Part shown: piece after piece, positions 10,188-22,755 of the stretch
Numbering within the stretch: position 1 is the first letter of the stretch
Layout: the number at the start of each line of letters is the position of its first letter
Assembly: GCA_949361645.1 (NCBI GenBank)
Contig: OX442420.1
Location: 5,253,882 to 5,317,881, forward strand
Length of the DNA stretch: 64,000 bases
Source: Spongilla lacustris
Taxonomy: Eukaryota; Porifera; Demospongiae; Spongillida; Spongillidae
Direction: 5' to 3'
The notes under the pieces: model-generated
What the model saw: only the letters and a program-made list of their open reading frames with translations
What the model was told of the DNA's origin: nothing
Database searches by the model: none
Position numbers and translations under genes: made by a program

Positions 10188-12388
10188 TAGGGTCAACTAT
10201 CGATAAGGTTTTGAGCTTATCGGTAATTATCAGTAAGTAAACACCTATTATTGAATATTTACTGAAATTACTCTACGCCTATTGATAAAGAACTTACCGA
10301 TAAGCTTTCTTACTGAACGGTAATGATTACCGCTAAGGTAATAGGCGTGTCCAAAGTGTATATCTGTTGTCATCTTAGTATCATTTGGCATCCGTGGATT
10401 CAGTAGGTTGTGGCCTTCCTTATTAGTTCCTTGCATGCATTCTTTCATAGCCTGCAAGGTTATTGATGGGTTCCCAAGTGTTGTGTGCGGACTATTAACG
10501 GTCCTTGGTCCAACCTACCCATTTAATTTCGTACTTTGGTTGGCCTTCGATGGCCAATAATCTCCTTCGGAATAACCTCATATTTTGCAAGGAAGCTGCA
10601 ATGGCAACTTGATCATATGGACCCTATAAGGCTTTTGTGATGACAAAGCGTTTAGCCTATGGTGTTTCTTATCTAGTAGCAGCTTTATTTTTATACAGTG
10701 GTGTTCACCGAAAGAGGGGAAACAATGCAATAATGCATATTTTTGATTTTATCTCATGAATGGTATATAATTATATCATGCCAATTACATTTTTAGATTC
10801 AGAATCTACTTCTGAACAGAGTACATTTGCTTTAATTCAATTATAACTTGTAAACAAAACAATGCACCATAGTAAACAACTGCTGGTCAGGTTGGATGTT
10901 CAAGGCTGTAACTCCTCTATACTTTGTAGTTAAGCTACCAAATTTTTTTGTATGTACCTAATACAGGTGAGTATCTATAATGTTGTGTTGAGCTCTTAAG
11001 TCTCACTCGCTGTGGAGATCGGTAGGAAAGTATCGCTTTTCAGAGGGAGGCGTGGTCTTCGTATGAATTCGGACAAATTAGTTTGACTTAAGGATTAAAA
11101 TAGACTTTTTCTAAATGAGAGGTCTCTGGGGTATCCATATAATTTATAATAATTTTTTTGGCAGCTTGCTATCGGCATTAAACAATCCATGAAATGTTAA
11201 AAATCAACATTGAAAGCCATTTTTCAACCGTTTTTAGGATTTCTCCGTATATGGTAGTAAACGTGTAGCACATAATCATGATATTTGCATTTTTACTTAT
11301 TCTATCAAGTATTCTACACGTAGAAATGCTTTTAACAGTTACGTACAGTGCTTACAAACGCAAATACTATGATTCTTTGCTACATTTTTACTATGATATA
11401 CGGAGAAATCCTAAAAACGGTTGAAAAATGGCTTTCAATGTTACGATTTTTAACATTTCATGGATTGTAATTTAATGCCGATAGAAAGCTGCCAATTTTT
11501 TTTTATAAATTATATGGATACCCCAGAGACCTCTCATTTAGAAAAAGTCAATTTTAATCCTTAAGTCAAACTAATTTGTCCGAATTCATACGAAGACCAC
11601 GCCTCCCTCTGAAAAGCGATACTATCCTACCGATCTCCACAGCAAGTGAGACTTAAGAGCTCAACACAACACTATAGGTACTCACCTGTATTGGGTACAT
11701 ACAAATAAAATTTGGTAGCTTAACTATACAAAGTATAGAGGAGTTATAGCCTTGAACATCCAACCTGACCAGCAGTTGTTTACTATATGGTGCATTGCTT
11801 TGTTTACAAGTTATAATTGATTAAAGCAAATGTACTCTGTTCAGAAGTAGATGCTGAATCTAAAAATGTAATTGGCATGATATAATTATATACCATTCAT
11901 GAGATAAAATAAAAAATGTGCATTATTGCATTTTCCCCCTCTTTCGGTGAACACCACTGAAGTTAAAAACGTCAAGTATCTGTAGTTGTTAATTGTACAC
12001 CAGTACCAGCGGACCGTATATTGATTTATATCGGTTACGTGTGTCCGCAAACGCACAGTTCGTTGCTCTGATGTCACAATGCTAGAAACAACTTCTATTC
12101 AAGCATGTACTCATGTTGTACACGTGTAGTGCAAAAATTCCCTCTATAGTAATTATTCATAACACTAATTCGGTTAATTTTGCCCACATGTTGTCGTGAA
12201 TAATTATTTGGAAGGCCAGTACAAGAAATATAAAAAAATCAATAAGAAAGCCGAGTGTTACCGATTATATTCGGTTAGAAGTTATCTCTTACTGAAAGGT
12301 AATGATAAGAAAAGTGTCTTACCGGTTGCTTAACGGTATCGGATAACCGGTAAGCGGTAAGGACAAACCTTATCGATAGTTGACCCTA
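10188..12388. mobile_element. hAT-type non-autonomous transposon (with nested insertion)
   Basis: The terminal inverted repeats are TAGGGTCAACTATCGATAAG and its complement. The flanking 8-bp duplications are CAATTCAG (10180-10187) and CAATACAG (12389-12396), 7 of 8 matching. Eight-base duplications and TAGGG ends are hallmarks of hAT elements. Subterminal variants of CTTACCGGTAAG/TTATCGG occur at both ends. There is no transposase reading frame. It lies in intron 1 of GTPase-tail gene 2 and has itself been interrupted by a fold-back element (10696-11959). Confidence 0.8.
10696..11959. mobile_element. Fold-back element nested in the hAT element
   Basis: The ends are CAGTGGTGTTCACCGAAAGA and its complement. 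The two arms (about 10696-11245 and 11400-11959) are near-perfect reverse complements for more than 500 bp, leaving a short central loop. No reading frame of note. A target duplication is not clear (TA on the left, AA on the right). Confidence 0.85.
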
Positions 12389-12396
12389 CAATACAG

Positions 12397-13177
12397 TTAT
12401 CATTATGGCCTACTCGCTGCATGGCTCCTACAGTGCATGTACATGTAGCTAGCCTCATAGACTGTATTACATTATCTACGCTAATATACAGCTATGTTTC
12501 TTGAGCATACAACATATAGTTGTGTTTGTACCCGGCAGTATTTTTTTGATACCATGCAGTACTGCTGAACACCAACTTAGTTGAGCCCAAGATACAAAAT
12601 GATTCATGCATGTCCTGCAAGTATCTCTGAAAGTGTACTGTGTACTGTATAATTGCTTCCAGCTTCATGCTCTATATCATAGTACCTACATGTCCATGTG
12701 CATGCACATGCTTATTAATATTATAATAATAAAATATTTATATATTTATAATTATACTATATATATTTACAAATGCCAAAATGTTAATGGGTACATTAGG
12801 ATATATGTTCTGCATTTACGCATAACTTCAATTCCTTGGAGCTAGCTTAAGATATTTAATTAGCCTACACACTAGAAAACCTATACAGTGATGGATCAAT
12901 TAAGTGTAGTACAGTGAGCTGTATGTTAAAATAGGGTGACTAAATACATGTACCTCAGGACAACAGCAATACACAATACCATGGAGCACAGTGTTAAGTA
13001 ACCAGGTTGATGACATTACACTGTATAAAATCTTTGCACTTATTGTGACATTTATGCCAAAAAAAGGATATACACGTAGGTCAAGTTTAGCAGCTAGGCT
13101 GTTTTATTTATAAATGTAATGGAAGCTATGGAGTGTTGAAGGACACGAGGTTTATCTGACTTATTTCACTTTTTCAG
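12397..13177 (+). other. 3' part of intron 1 of gene 2
   Basis: AT-rich sequence with no gene. It ends in a pyrimidine-rich acceptor (CACTTTTTCAG at 13167-13177) used by the tyrosine-rich exon. Confidence 0.6.
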
Positions 13178-15617
13178 CCTTATCCTCAAGACCTGCAAGA
13201 AGCACAACGATAATGCCCCTTCAGTTCCTCCTCCTTCCCCTCTTATTAAAACACCTTTTCTTGCTCTTTCTCTCCCTCCACTTCCACCTCCTCCCCCTTC
13301 CTCACATTGCCCTCCTCTTCCCACCCTATGTTCTTGCATGGACCTAGCAACACCAAACCCATCCTTTTTCCACAATTCTCAATCTGATGTTACAGTAATA
13401 GCACCTCCATATCCTTTACGAGATGCTGACAAAAGAAATGAGAAGCTCCATGAAGGCAGTGGTGAGGTTGCTCATATGGAGGGTCAGGACAGTGATGGCC
13501 AGCATGACTGCACACCCATCGGTGACTCCCTGGCATATGAATGGAGTGGGGTTGAGAGTATAGAGTACATGTACATACCCTGCCAGCCCCAGGGTGTGGT
13601 AGAAAGCATCAATAATAGCAGTGAGGATGAACAAATATATGACGAGATTTGTACAAATTTTACTACAGAAATTGCTGCCACGTTGCATAGCCAAATACAT
13701 TGGAGCGCATCATCACCTGATATGTCTTCCAATACACTCAGCCATGCAACTGACCCTCTTAATCGGGTAGGATCTCTTGTAGCTGCAGTGGAGGGGGTTG
13801 GAGTTGACAAATTCAGGAAACAATCATCAGCCCAACAAGACTACGTTCACATTACAGTCAGTGACAACCTGGTGTATGGAGTAAGTAGGAATGAGAGTGA
13901 AAAGGCCCCGGAGAAACCACTTCAGAATATATCATTATCAGTAGAACCTTCAAAGGCACCCAGTAATGCTGCTGTTGCTATTGATGGGGTGCAAGTCTCT
14001 GTGGTAACAGCAAAGGTGGTTGTGGATGATATGCTCAATAAACAGTCCTTAGCTTGCCAACAGGACAATGTTGTGCAAGCAATGAATCTGGATGCGGATG
14101 AAGAATACGAGTACATGACCAGCCAACCCCAGAGAATGAGTATGGGTGATCAGTATAAGTGCATGACTGGCTGCCCTCAGTATGTTGTGGAGAGCACCAA
14201 TAAGAACTGTGAGGAAGAGGAAACATACCATGAGATAGCAAGTCTTTCTCCAGTACCAGCTGCAGGGGTTGTTGCCATGGTGACCATTCTACCTGAAGTG
14301 AAAACTCAGCAGCAACAGTGTCCATCAGTACAATCAACAAAATCACATATGTGTGGTGCTGCCCCTATTGATGGGGATTGGATGCAATCTCCCAGTGTGA
14401 CAGTAAAGAGAGTTGAGGGTGACATGTTAAATAAACATCAGGACAATGCGCTAGAAGGAACAAATTTGGATGAGTATGAATACATGACCAGCCAACCCCA
14501 GAACACGAGAATGAGTGATCAGTATGGCTGCGCTCAGAATGTTGTGTGGAGCACTAATAAGAGCTGGGAAGATGAGAAAATATACAATGAAATAGCAAGT
14601 CTTTCTCCAGTACCAGTTGCAGGAGTTGTTGCCATGCTGCCTCAAGTAGAAACTCTGCAACAGTGTCCATTATTAGAGCCTTCAAAATCACACATAAATC
14701 TTGTTGTCGCTTTTGATGGGGTGCAATCTCCCATTGGTGAAATGTTCAGTAGACAGCCTGCAGCTGGCCAAGAGGATAATGTGGTGCAAGGAACAAATGG
14801 GAGTGTAGATGATGAGTATGAATACATGACTAGCTACCTCCAGGGCATGATGGTGAATGCTGATGGAAACTGTGAGAATGATGAAATTTATCTCACTATC
14901 AGTGATAATCTGAGTATTACTCCAGAACTAGCTACAGACATTGCTACAATGGTGACCATTACACAGCCTCAGCTGCACCAGGAGCAACCTAGACAACTAT
15001 TTCAGAACTCGGCATCATCAATAGAACCTTATGAATCACTCAGAGGTACTTTTGTCCCTTCCAATGTGCAGTCATCTGTAGTGGTTGCAGGTGGAAAATT
15101 CATGGCACAGCATGGCGATCAAAGCATTGTGGTTAAAGAAGCTAATAAGGACATGACCAGCCACCCTGAGAGTGTGTTGGAGAGCAGCAACAGGCGCAGA
15201 GAGGTTGAGCAATTGTATGTAAATACCATAATGTGTCTTGCTCCAAACCCCACTATAGGAGTTACTGAAATGGTGATCATGACACCTCAGCAGCAAATGG
15301 AGCAGCCTTTGGAGTCGATTTTGAATGTATCACCTCCAGCAGAGACTTCAACAGTACCCAGAGATGCTGCTCCCAATGAGGTTTGGCTTGCAGTGGAGGG
15401 GGTTGGCAGGGAAAACATCAGGAAACAGTCTATCCAACAGGACTATGTTTATGTCCTCTTCAAAGATGGCCTGGTGATCAAAAGTAGTGGGAAAGAGGAC
15501 ACTGGGACAGAATACTTGACAGGATGCCCCTCAAGTAAAGTGAAGGGAGGCAATGAGAGAAGTGTGACACCTTCAGATATACACAGAGATGCTACCATCC
15601 CTACTAATCTCCAATAA
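13178..15617 (+). CDS. Tyrosine-motif repeat tail, exon 2 of GTPase-tail gene 2
   Basis: The exon is open from the acceptor at 13177 and encodes about 812 residues. It begins LILKTCKKHNDNAPSV, followed by a proline-rich stretch (PPLPPPPPSS). The body is acidic and built of diverged repeats of roughly 110 residues. Each typically carries EYEYMTSQPQ (a YxxM motif), a spacer with VVES-type sequence, an acidic EIY motif (EDEQIYDEI, EEETYHEI, EDEKIYNEI, NDEIYLTI) and a SLSPVPxAGVVAM linker. EYMYIP and QDYVYV add more tyrosines. YxxM is the known PI3K p85 SH2 ligand, and EEIYxE resembles the Src-kinase optimum; phosphorylation here is inferred. It is homologous to the exons at 22756 and 52877. No RhoGAP or catalytic domain follows. 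The stop is TAA at 15615-15617. Confidence 0.85.
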
Positions 15618-16654
15618 TTAATTGCCACAGGAGAGGAGGTTGGCGATAAAATATAGAACAGCCCAGCCATCTTCGAATTCATCACCAGTTCTAAGCATAC
15701 ATGTATGTTGCAATTTAGTAACAATATATCCATTTGTTTATATGCATACAATGAACATGTATAAATGTTGAGACTATAACACATGTGTGCAAGTGAAAGA
15801 GACATTTTGAGCAACAACTGATCTACAGTGTAATTAATAAATTACGATTATGCATACCATACATGTATTTTTTAACTTGTTTTTGCTATGGAATCATGCT
15901 TTCTTTTATACTTTACCATTAGCTACTTAAACAGTAAATATTGAGTATCTCATGATTAAAAGATTTTGTTTATTATTTCTCTGCAGTTATGTATATAATT
16001 GAAAAGCCGAAATAGAGGATGCTGATATGAAATTTACATGTATTGTTTACTTACGTACATTTTGTATCTAAACAGTGCTATTGAAGCTGTTGCTCAGTCT
16101 GAATACTATTCTGGGCTTTCATGGCCGGTTGCTGCTGTTAAGGTTGCGGTTAAAACTTATGTATTCTGCACTAATAATTCCACCCCTGACTTAACCAAGC
16201 TAGTGATCACATAAAAGTACATTGTGGCAGTTCTATGGTATTCACAAGCAGCTACTTGATGAACCTTGCGTGCTTTGCAACTTTGCACCAAGTGGCAATG
16301 AGTGGGTTTTGTATGGTATTATGCATATACCTTAAATATAAGGCAGTACGAAGTTTTACCATAGACATATGCATCCTCACATCCAATCATGCAGTCTTCT
16401 AGATAAGTACAAGTGATGATGATTTTAACTTATACTATTTGTATGGTAAAAAAAAAACAGAGTCAACAGAAGGATAATACAATACAAAAAAAAAAAACAG
16501 ACAAAGAACTTGATAGTATGAAATAAAACGAAACATTCAGACTTACTTATGTGGTGGAAAGAATGTGAAATATTTTATCGCTGCAACCCTGCCAGAAACC
16601 TCCATGTTATTCCGGACGAGCATGCATTGAGTCATGGGTCAGCAAAGCGGATAT
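15618..16654. other. Intergenic, no gene recognised
   Basis: AT-rich sequence downstream of gene 2, with two A-rich runs (about 16447 and 16487). Polyadenylation-type AATAAA-like sequences occur near 15830. Nothing else was recognised. Confidence 0.4.
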
Positions 16655-18020
16655 CACTATGATTCCAGATGTGAAGTGGAGCAACATGTTCTTATACCTG
16701 CATAGTCCTTATACTCGAAGCGAGTTGCATGTAAGATATATTTTTAGTAGTATCCAAGGTATAATTCTTGTTCTTTTTAGGCATGGAAAGATGGCTGCAT
16801 GGGTACCTAACTTGAAGATGCACCACTTCATTCATGAAGATAACCACCGCTGACTCACACTAATGTACAAAAATACAACCTGTACTGTACTGGTTGTAAG
16901 TCAGGCATTCTTAGCGAATGAATAACCCTCCACTTATACTCCATGGGTTGCAGTTGAACACAGAGGACAAATACACAGCAAATGTATGGCAGGGTACATT
17001 ATTAGCTTTAAGACATGAATGTATCAAACCATTTAGGTGAGGCATGTTCTTACATAGCAGCAGTAATAACTTGTTTGGTAAGGGCAGCACAACTGTGGCA
17101 AAATCTGTCAGGATTTATGTACTTCTCAGAAGAGCTCATGGTTACCAAGCACAGAAGAGGTAATTGATAGTTTCAGCCTCAGGAGTATAAGTGCAGCACA
17201 TCATGTTGAATACCCCACTACTGAGGAATGTGATAAGTTCTTTGCTGTTTTAAATATAGCTCAAAACAAGCCAGCAATCCTCAAAGTGATACCTGAATAT
17301 GCTGATCAGTTTCCTAACTGCAGCAAAAAGTGCTTCTTCCTCCTCTCACACAACTTTATTGGCCAGAATATCTACAGCTAGACTGATTGTCACTATTAGA
17401 AGAGGTTTCTAGAAACATGAAGGCAAGTGAGCAGTGACTGATGGATCTTCAGTAATGCCCCACTATGCTTGATTATGTAACATGCATCAGAGGATGTTGC
17501 GCAGCTAGAGAAAGCAACTAATGGTCAAGCAAGTAACAAGACTTGGTTTCAGTACCGTGCTAGTCGAATAACAGCATCTAAGTTTAAAGCAGCCACCAGC
17601 ACAAATTCAAATATGCCATCACAAAGTCTTGTAAAGCAAATGTGCTATCCTCGTGCTTATTGATTTCAACACAAGCAACAAGGTATGCATACATATTGTA
17701 GATGGGGTTGTGCTCATGAAGAAGATGCCACATTAATCTAAGAGCCAGCACAGCAATGTTAGAGCGCAGAAAACAGACCTTTTTCTCAGTCCTGAATGAC
17801 CCTATATTGGAGCCTCACCTGAAGGCATCATGCAGTGCGACTGTTGTGATAAAAAGATTATTGTAGAAGTGAAATGTCCATCCTGTGACAAATCTGGTTA
17901 TTTAGAGCGGATTGCAAGTAGAGATTACTTTCAGGTCCAGGCACAGATGAATGTGTGTGTGACATTGAAGATGTTATTTGGTTTGAAAGAGACATTGTGA
18001 TTGAGAGATATGTTTAACCC
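16655..18020 (+). pseudogene. SWIM/YqaJ transposon-associated gene (heavily decayed)
   Basis: Pieces of a known mobile-element protein layout occur in order. These are FLYLHSPYTRSEL (about 16690), a SWIM-like piece GEACSYIAAVITCL (about 17037), KPAILKVIPEYADQFPN (about 17270), WFQYRASRITASKF (about 17545), a WG-C-HEED piece (about 17703), an SPEG piece, and EVKCPSC with the ExK motif (about 17870), followed by YFQVQAQMNVC. Stops, frame changes and lost segments separate them, though some gaps may be introns. It is clearly diverged from the YqaJ remnant at 4093. Not functional. Confidence 0.65.
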
Positions 18021-18109
18021 TTTGGTTATTTCTTATATGCCAAATTTTGCCATGGCCTTTTTGTGGGATATTGTCAGCTGAATACCGTATAGAGGTGAAA
18101 CAGATTATT

Positions 18110-18190
18110 AATACAGTGGTGGCATGTGTGTGAGTGTGTGTGTGTTTATGTGTGTGTAAATATGGTGTGTTTGTGTGGGTGTGTGCATCT
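18110..18190 (+). repeat. TG-rich simple repeat
   Basis: An imperfect (TG)n tract interspersed with TA and TTT, just after the decayed YqaJ gene. Confidence 0.8.
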
Positions 18191-18657
18191 TAATGTTGCA
18201 ATATTGACGTGCAAATAATTATTTGATGCATATACAAAAACGTTGGCGCCTTTCATTTGTATTTTAGATGATTCCTAGATGCTATAGAAAAGCATATACC
18301 ATAGTCCATCAATAAAATCATCCTCAAATGTAAAACTTTAGAGAATTAGCTAAAGCTACAATCCGCTTCATCAGAAATTGGCGTTCAAAAAGGTACCTTT
18401 AAATACCCAGATTTCGTCTATATAATGTTATATATCTCAAGAAAAGATGCACTGTATACTGTTTGCAACCCATATTACATTAGAACAAAAATCGGACAAC
18501 TACGTCGACTTTGCAGTGCATTTTTGTCCATATAGATGTACCAACAGGAGAGCGCACTAATTAGCGGTTAGCTACATCGGTTAATACATGTCTGGGTGAT
18601 CAAAATGCAAATGTTATTTTTCCTGCCATTTTCGAAATTACAATCACCTATCTCGAC

Positions 18658-18923
18658 GGTCTCGACGGTTAGGCCTGCCAGCCTATAGAAGATATATATA
18701 ATTGAAGTCACGTGCGTCTTTCATCATTTGTATTGTTGGGTGGGTACGTCATTGTTGATGAGGTGATAAATAGTTGAACTTTTAATTTGTCATCATTAAA
18801 AGTTCAACTATTTATCACCTCATCAACAATGACGTACCCACCCAACAATACAAATGATGAAAGACGCACGTGACTTCAATTATATATATCTTCTATAGGC
18901 TGGCAGGCCTAACTGTCGAGACC
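18658..18923. repeat. Perfect-type hairpin (about 128-bp arms)
   Basis: The left arm, from GGTCTCGACGGTTAGGCCTG, is repeated as its reverse complement ending at 18923 with almost no mismatches; one is seen (GACGGTT versus AACTGTC). The loop is about 9 bases around 18790. It contains no coding sequence and could be a small fold-back element or a palindromic duplication. It lies about 300 bp upstream of GTPase-tail gene 3. Confidence 0.9.
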
Positions 18924-19222
18924 GACACAACTTATCTCTGTGTATGCTCAATGTACGGCTCTTCCAGGCTCGATACAACTTTTGCGCCTTCGATATTAGT
19001 TGGATACGAGATACGAGTTGATGGGGTTAAAAAATATAATAAGAGATAGCGGAAACGAACCATGGATCCAGTGTTTCCTCAGGACAATCCCTGAATTGCA
19101 CAAATCCATCCGTCGCGCGTAACATACATGTAGATATTGTTTGCGATGAATAATTATTTTAAAACATCATGCGATATTTCGTCTATAATAGTATATCACT
19201 CCTTAGCTGCAAATAACGTAAC

Positions 19223-20340
19223 ATGTCCGCTCACACGGTGGTTGTGAGTGTACTTGGTCTTTCGAGATTGGATGGGGAGAGTTTTAGCAGCCACCAAGGC
19301 CTAGGAAAGTCGTGCCTTTGCTACCGGTTCCTGTATCCGGGTCATGATGAATACATCGAAGATCACCGTTCGCTGCTCGCCCAGTATGAGTTTGAGGGTG
19401 ACGTGGTTCATCGCGACAGCTTCCTATACTGGGGTTCAACGATCAAGACCTACGATGCAAAAGGTTCGTCCCAGAAGGTGCAGTTTGAGATCTTGGAGCA
19501 CACCGTATTCTACCAAGACATAACTGAGGAGCCATTCAAAGCTAAGAAAGATGTTTGGACCTTAGATGGCTATATTAAGGCGGTCATCAGTAATGGCACT
19601 CTGGAGTCGCCCGGCAAGGTATCGTACAAGAACAGGGACCTCATATGCGAACCTCAGGAGTACAAATCAGTTGTTTTCCCTTCCGGCAGAATTGGGAAGC
19701 ACCCACGAGGGTTTGTGCTAGTGATTGACGTGTCCGACAGCGGACCAAAGTTCGATCTCAGGCTGCGCACGACGGAGAAGATGGTTATCCAGTTAACGAA
19801 GCGAAAGCTGAAGTTTGTAGTTGCAGCTACCAAGAGGGAAGAAGCCTTTTCGACGTCGCTTGAAAAGATCAATGAAGTGTCTCGCAAGAGAAACTTTACA
19901 TTGATCGAATGCTCGGCCAAATCGAACGTGAACGTGAGCGAAACTTTCGAGATGATAGCCGCCAAAGTGCTCGGCAAACATGCACCATTCCTCCCAACCT
20001 ACATACTGTCATACCACGAATCTGCGGAAAAGACGCTTACCAGTCGGAGTTCCATGCGACGCCAGTTTGTCACATACCTACAAAAGAGAGTGGTCCAGTC
20101 CAGTGTGCGTGTGAAGGCGATCGAGTGTACGGAAGAGTACAAAGCCTGCACGTCCATGCATGGCATGTTCGAAACGGACAAAGTTTTTGCAGAGCATGTA
20201 CTTCTGGTACGTGACAAGGAGCTCGACAGCTGTGTCGGTGCTAAGAACTTAGCGGTGGACTTAAGCTTGCGACAGAAGTTCCTAGAAGACTACGTTGCAG
20301 AGAGAACGGATTTATCGCTTTACTCGAAACATCTCAAAGA
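19223..20340 (+). CDS. p190RhoGAP-like GTPase + FF-like domain, exon 1 of gene 3
   Basis: It begins MSAHTVVVSVLGLSRLDGES and has the same domain order as gene 2: p190-type P-loop ending here in GLGKS, FVLVIDVSDSGPKFD, TKREE in the base-recognition position (the usual D is E), ECSAKSNVNVSETF and an FF-like domain with EEYKACTSMHGMFETDK. Residues 160-250 are almost identical to gene 2, indicating recent duplication or gene conversion. The TGA at 20342-20344 lies in AAAGA|GTGAGC, a splice donor, so the exon ends at 20340. Joined to the exon at 22756 it makes a GAT codon and a 900-residue product. The TKREE change may weaken guanine specificity; this is inference. Confidence 0.87.
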
Positions 20341-22755
20341 GTGAGCTGCCGGGGTTGGGGTGAGTGTGTGTTTGTTTTTGGGGTGAGTGTGTGTTTGTTT
20401 TTGTTGGTGCATAGTGGGGGCGGCGGGCAACACCATTCTATACTTTAATACTCATGTTGCTTTATATTGGAAACATCACCCATATGCATGCAATGAATCG
20501 GTCGGTACATGTGTATAATTAGACCCACCCCCCTGTCCACCACGGTTTGCTTATCACTCCTGTACATGTACGTACATGTACTGTACGATTTTGAAAGAAT
20601 TTGAATGTGTTGTTGCTCATACACGAAAGTTATGGCGTTATAATCCCCTTATGGTATCACACCTCACGTACGATTCGGATCAGCTTGTTTATCTATATAG
20701 AAAAATGACAAAGGGCGATTGTAATGTGCATGAAGTATTAATAATAAATGTAATATGTATGACCAAGCGCAATTTCATGAAACTGCTCCATATAAATATT
20801 ACAATAATGATTACAATAATGATTTCATTAATTTACAAGTTATGTCTGAATATTTGTGATTAGTTGTTATGTAATTATTCTATAATAATACAATATTAAT
20901 ATAATTGCATTTTTTCGTACAGACATATACATTTTAACTTATTAAACACACAAAACATCTATGACCCGGCCTACAGCTCAGCTGTAAATCATTATTTAAT
21001 TTACAGCCATGCTATGAGTATCCTCGAGGGAATAGGCATTTGATTATTATACCTTAATTCCCATATTTCTGCATGTTGATCCTTTTGCAATTATGCATAA
21101 CTTCCCCTTGGAGGATAAAGCTAAGTAGTCTCATGCACAATAATATATCAAATCTTTATTGGGTACTTCCCTACCTTCTATCAATTCTTTGGCCATTGTA
21201 TTGGACTCAATTAAAATCTATTGACCACGATGGTATTATGCTGCAAAAAGTATTAGGTGAATAGGTCATCCATCCTTGTCTCGTTCCCAGAAAATAAGCG
21301 TCTGGGAAGGGTATATGTATTTCGTGGGGTGTATCTCGGGAAGAATGCAGCACAAAGACTCGAACAAAAAAATCCATACCCAAAATGAAACTTTTCATCC
21401 CTTAAACTTATTCGGACGCAGTTCAGGATATCACCATCCAGCATTCTCTGCCGCTTTGCATGGATATAGCACCCTCGATAGCCGGACTCTATACCAGCAA
21501 ACTTATACAACTTAATTCATGAAATTCAGTGGTACATCACTCCTTTTGACTGCGGTAATATGATTGGTCGCACCAGAATAGTTAGGACCACACCATACAG
21601 GAGCGGATTAAGACTTCTTACGGCGTTACGCTATAACGACCGATACATTAATATTACTGAACCAGTGCAACGATTCTTCCAATATTAATGGCGGTAGGGA
21701 TTATGAACATTTAATATCCCAGCCCACAGGATGTAGTTAAATATATATCGATGGGGTATGGATACCGTATATGAATTGGTATGCCGTTCAATATGAAAGT
21801 ATGTCTGGAATGTCTGGAAGCTTGTCGTATTTACTATTCTATCTGTTTTTAGCATATTTCTACGTGTACGCAATTGTATGTATACATGCATATGGTGGCC
21901 CGGTAGGTCACGCTACAAAACAATGGACATAGAGCGTAAAGCTAATGACACAGCTGTTAAAACATAGACCATACAGCTGTTGACATAGAGCATACACTGC
22001 ATGGTTAATTAATTAGAGCTGTTGACACAGAACATAGGGCTGTTGACATAGAACATAGAGCTGTTGACATGGAGTTGTTGACAAATAGCATACATGTAGA
22101 GCTGTTGACATTCTAGAGAATGAAAATGGCAGATTTGCTCAGACTTACTGTAATACTGTCAACTTCCACATCGTCACGATGGCTTCCCAGCTAGCCGTAT
22201 GTTATTTCGCTCAAATCCATTTGACCAACTACTTCCGTTGTCCTACACTGATCCATCGACTTCCGGTCCACGCCCAAATACGTGCATGCATACTGTACGT
22301 CGCTGTGTCGATTGCTCTACATGTACCTATGCACTATGCTCTATGCACTTTGCATGCTTTGTGTCATCAGCACTATTGATCGGCTTCGGCGAAACAGCTC
22401 ATGTATACACTTATTACATCTCCATTAAAAGCCTCTACTGGGCTCTAGTTCCCCGTGCCTAATTATATATAAGTTATGATTCTGGTTTAAATCGTAATCA
22501 GAGCGGAATCAGAAATTGTTTAATTCACTCATGAGAATACTCATATTTTGATTGTGTAATTACAGGTTGTCCATATGTAATCTTATAGTGCAGTCATAGT
22601 GTCCTCGTATTATTACATGCACTAATTAAAGTACAATTAAGATCAACTTTTATATATAGTATAAATCACATATATAAGTTAGCAGGGCGATTTAATTGAA
22701 TGGAACGTGTTTGAAACAAGATTTAGAATTTATCACACTTATTGCACCTTTTTAG
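20341..22755 (+). other. Intron 1 of GTPase-tail gene 3
   Basis: A 2415-bp intron from GTGAGC to CTTTTTAG. It starts with two copies of a 30-base GGGGTGAGTGTGTG...-type unit (about 20357-20403) and contains a minisatellite (21935-22115). Two overlapping short reading frames at 22179-22462 have no recognisable similarity and are not called. Confidence 0.7.
21935..22115 (+). repeat. AGCTGTTGACATAGA minisatellite
   Basis: Six to eight degenerate copies of a unit of about 20-25 bases based on AGCTGTTGACATAGAACATA, within intron 1 of gene 3. Confidence 0.75.

Noticed and set aside
13178..13230. Hydrophobic-basic start (LILKTCKKH) as the end of a transmembrane segment of a receptor
   Set aside because: The matching upstream exon encodes a cytosolic GTPase domain, and no hydrophobic stretch long enough precedes the join.
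326..20344. GTPase frames as intronless single-exon genes or retrocopies ending at the in-frame stop
   Set aside because: The stop coincides with a splice donor in all four copies, and three downstream tail exons match in strand, phase and opening residues.
22179..22462. Two overlapping short frames in the intron of gene 3
   Set aside because: They are cysteine/histidine-rich by composition (repeated TGCAT sequence), without similarity or splice context.
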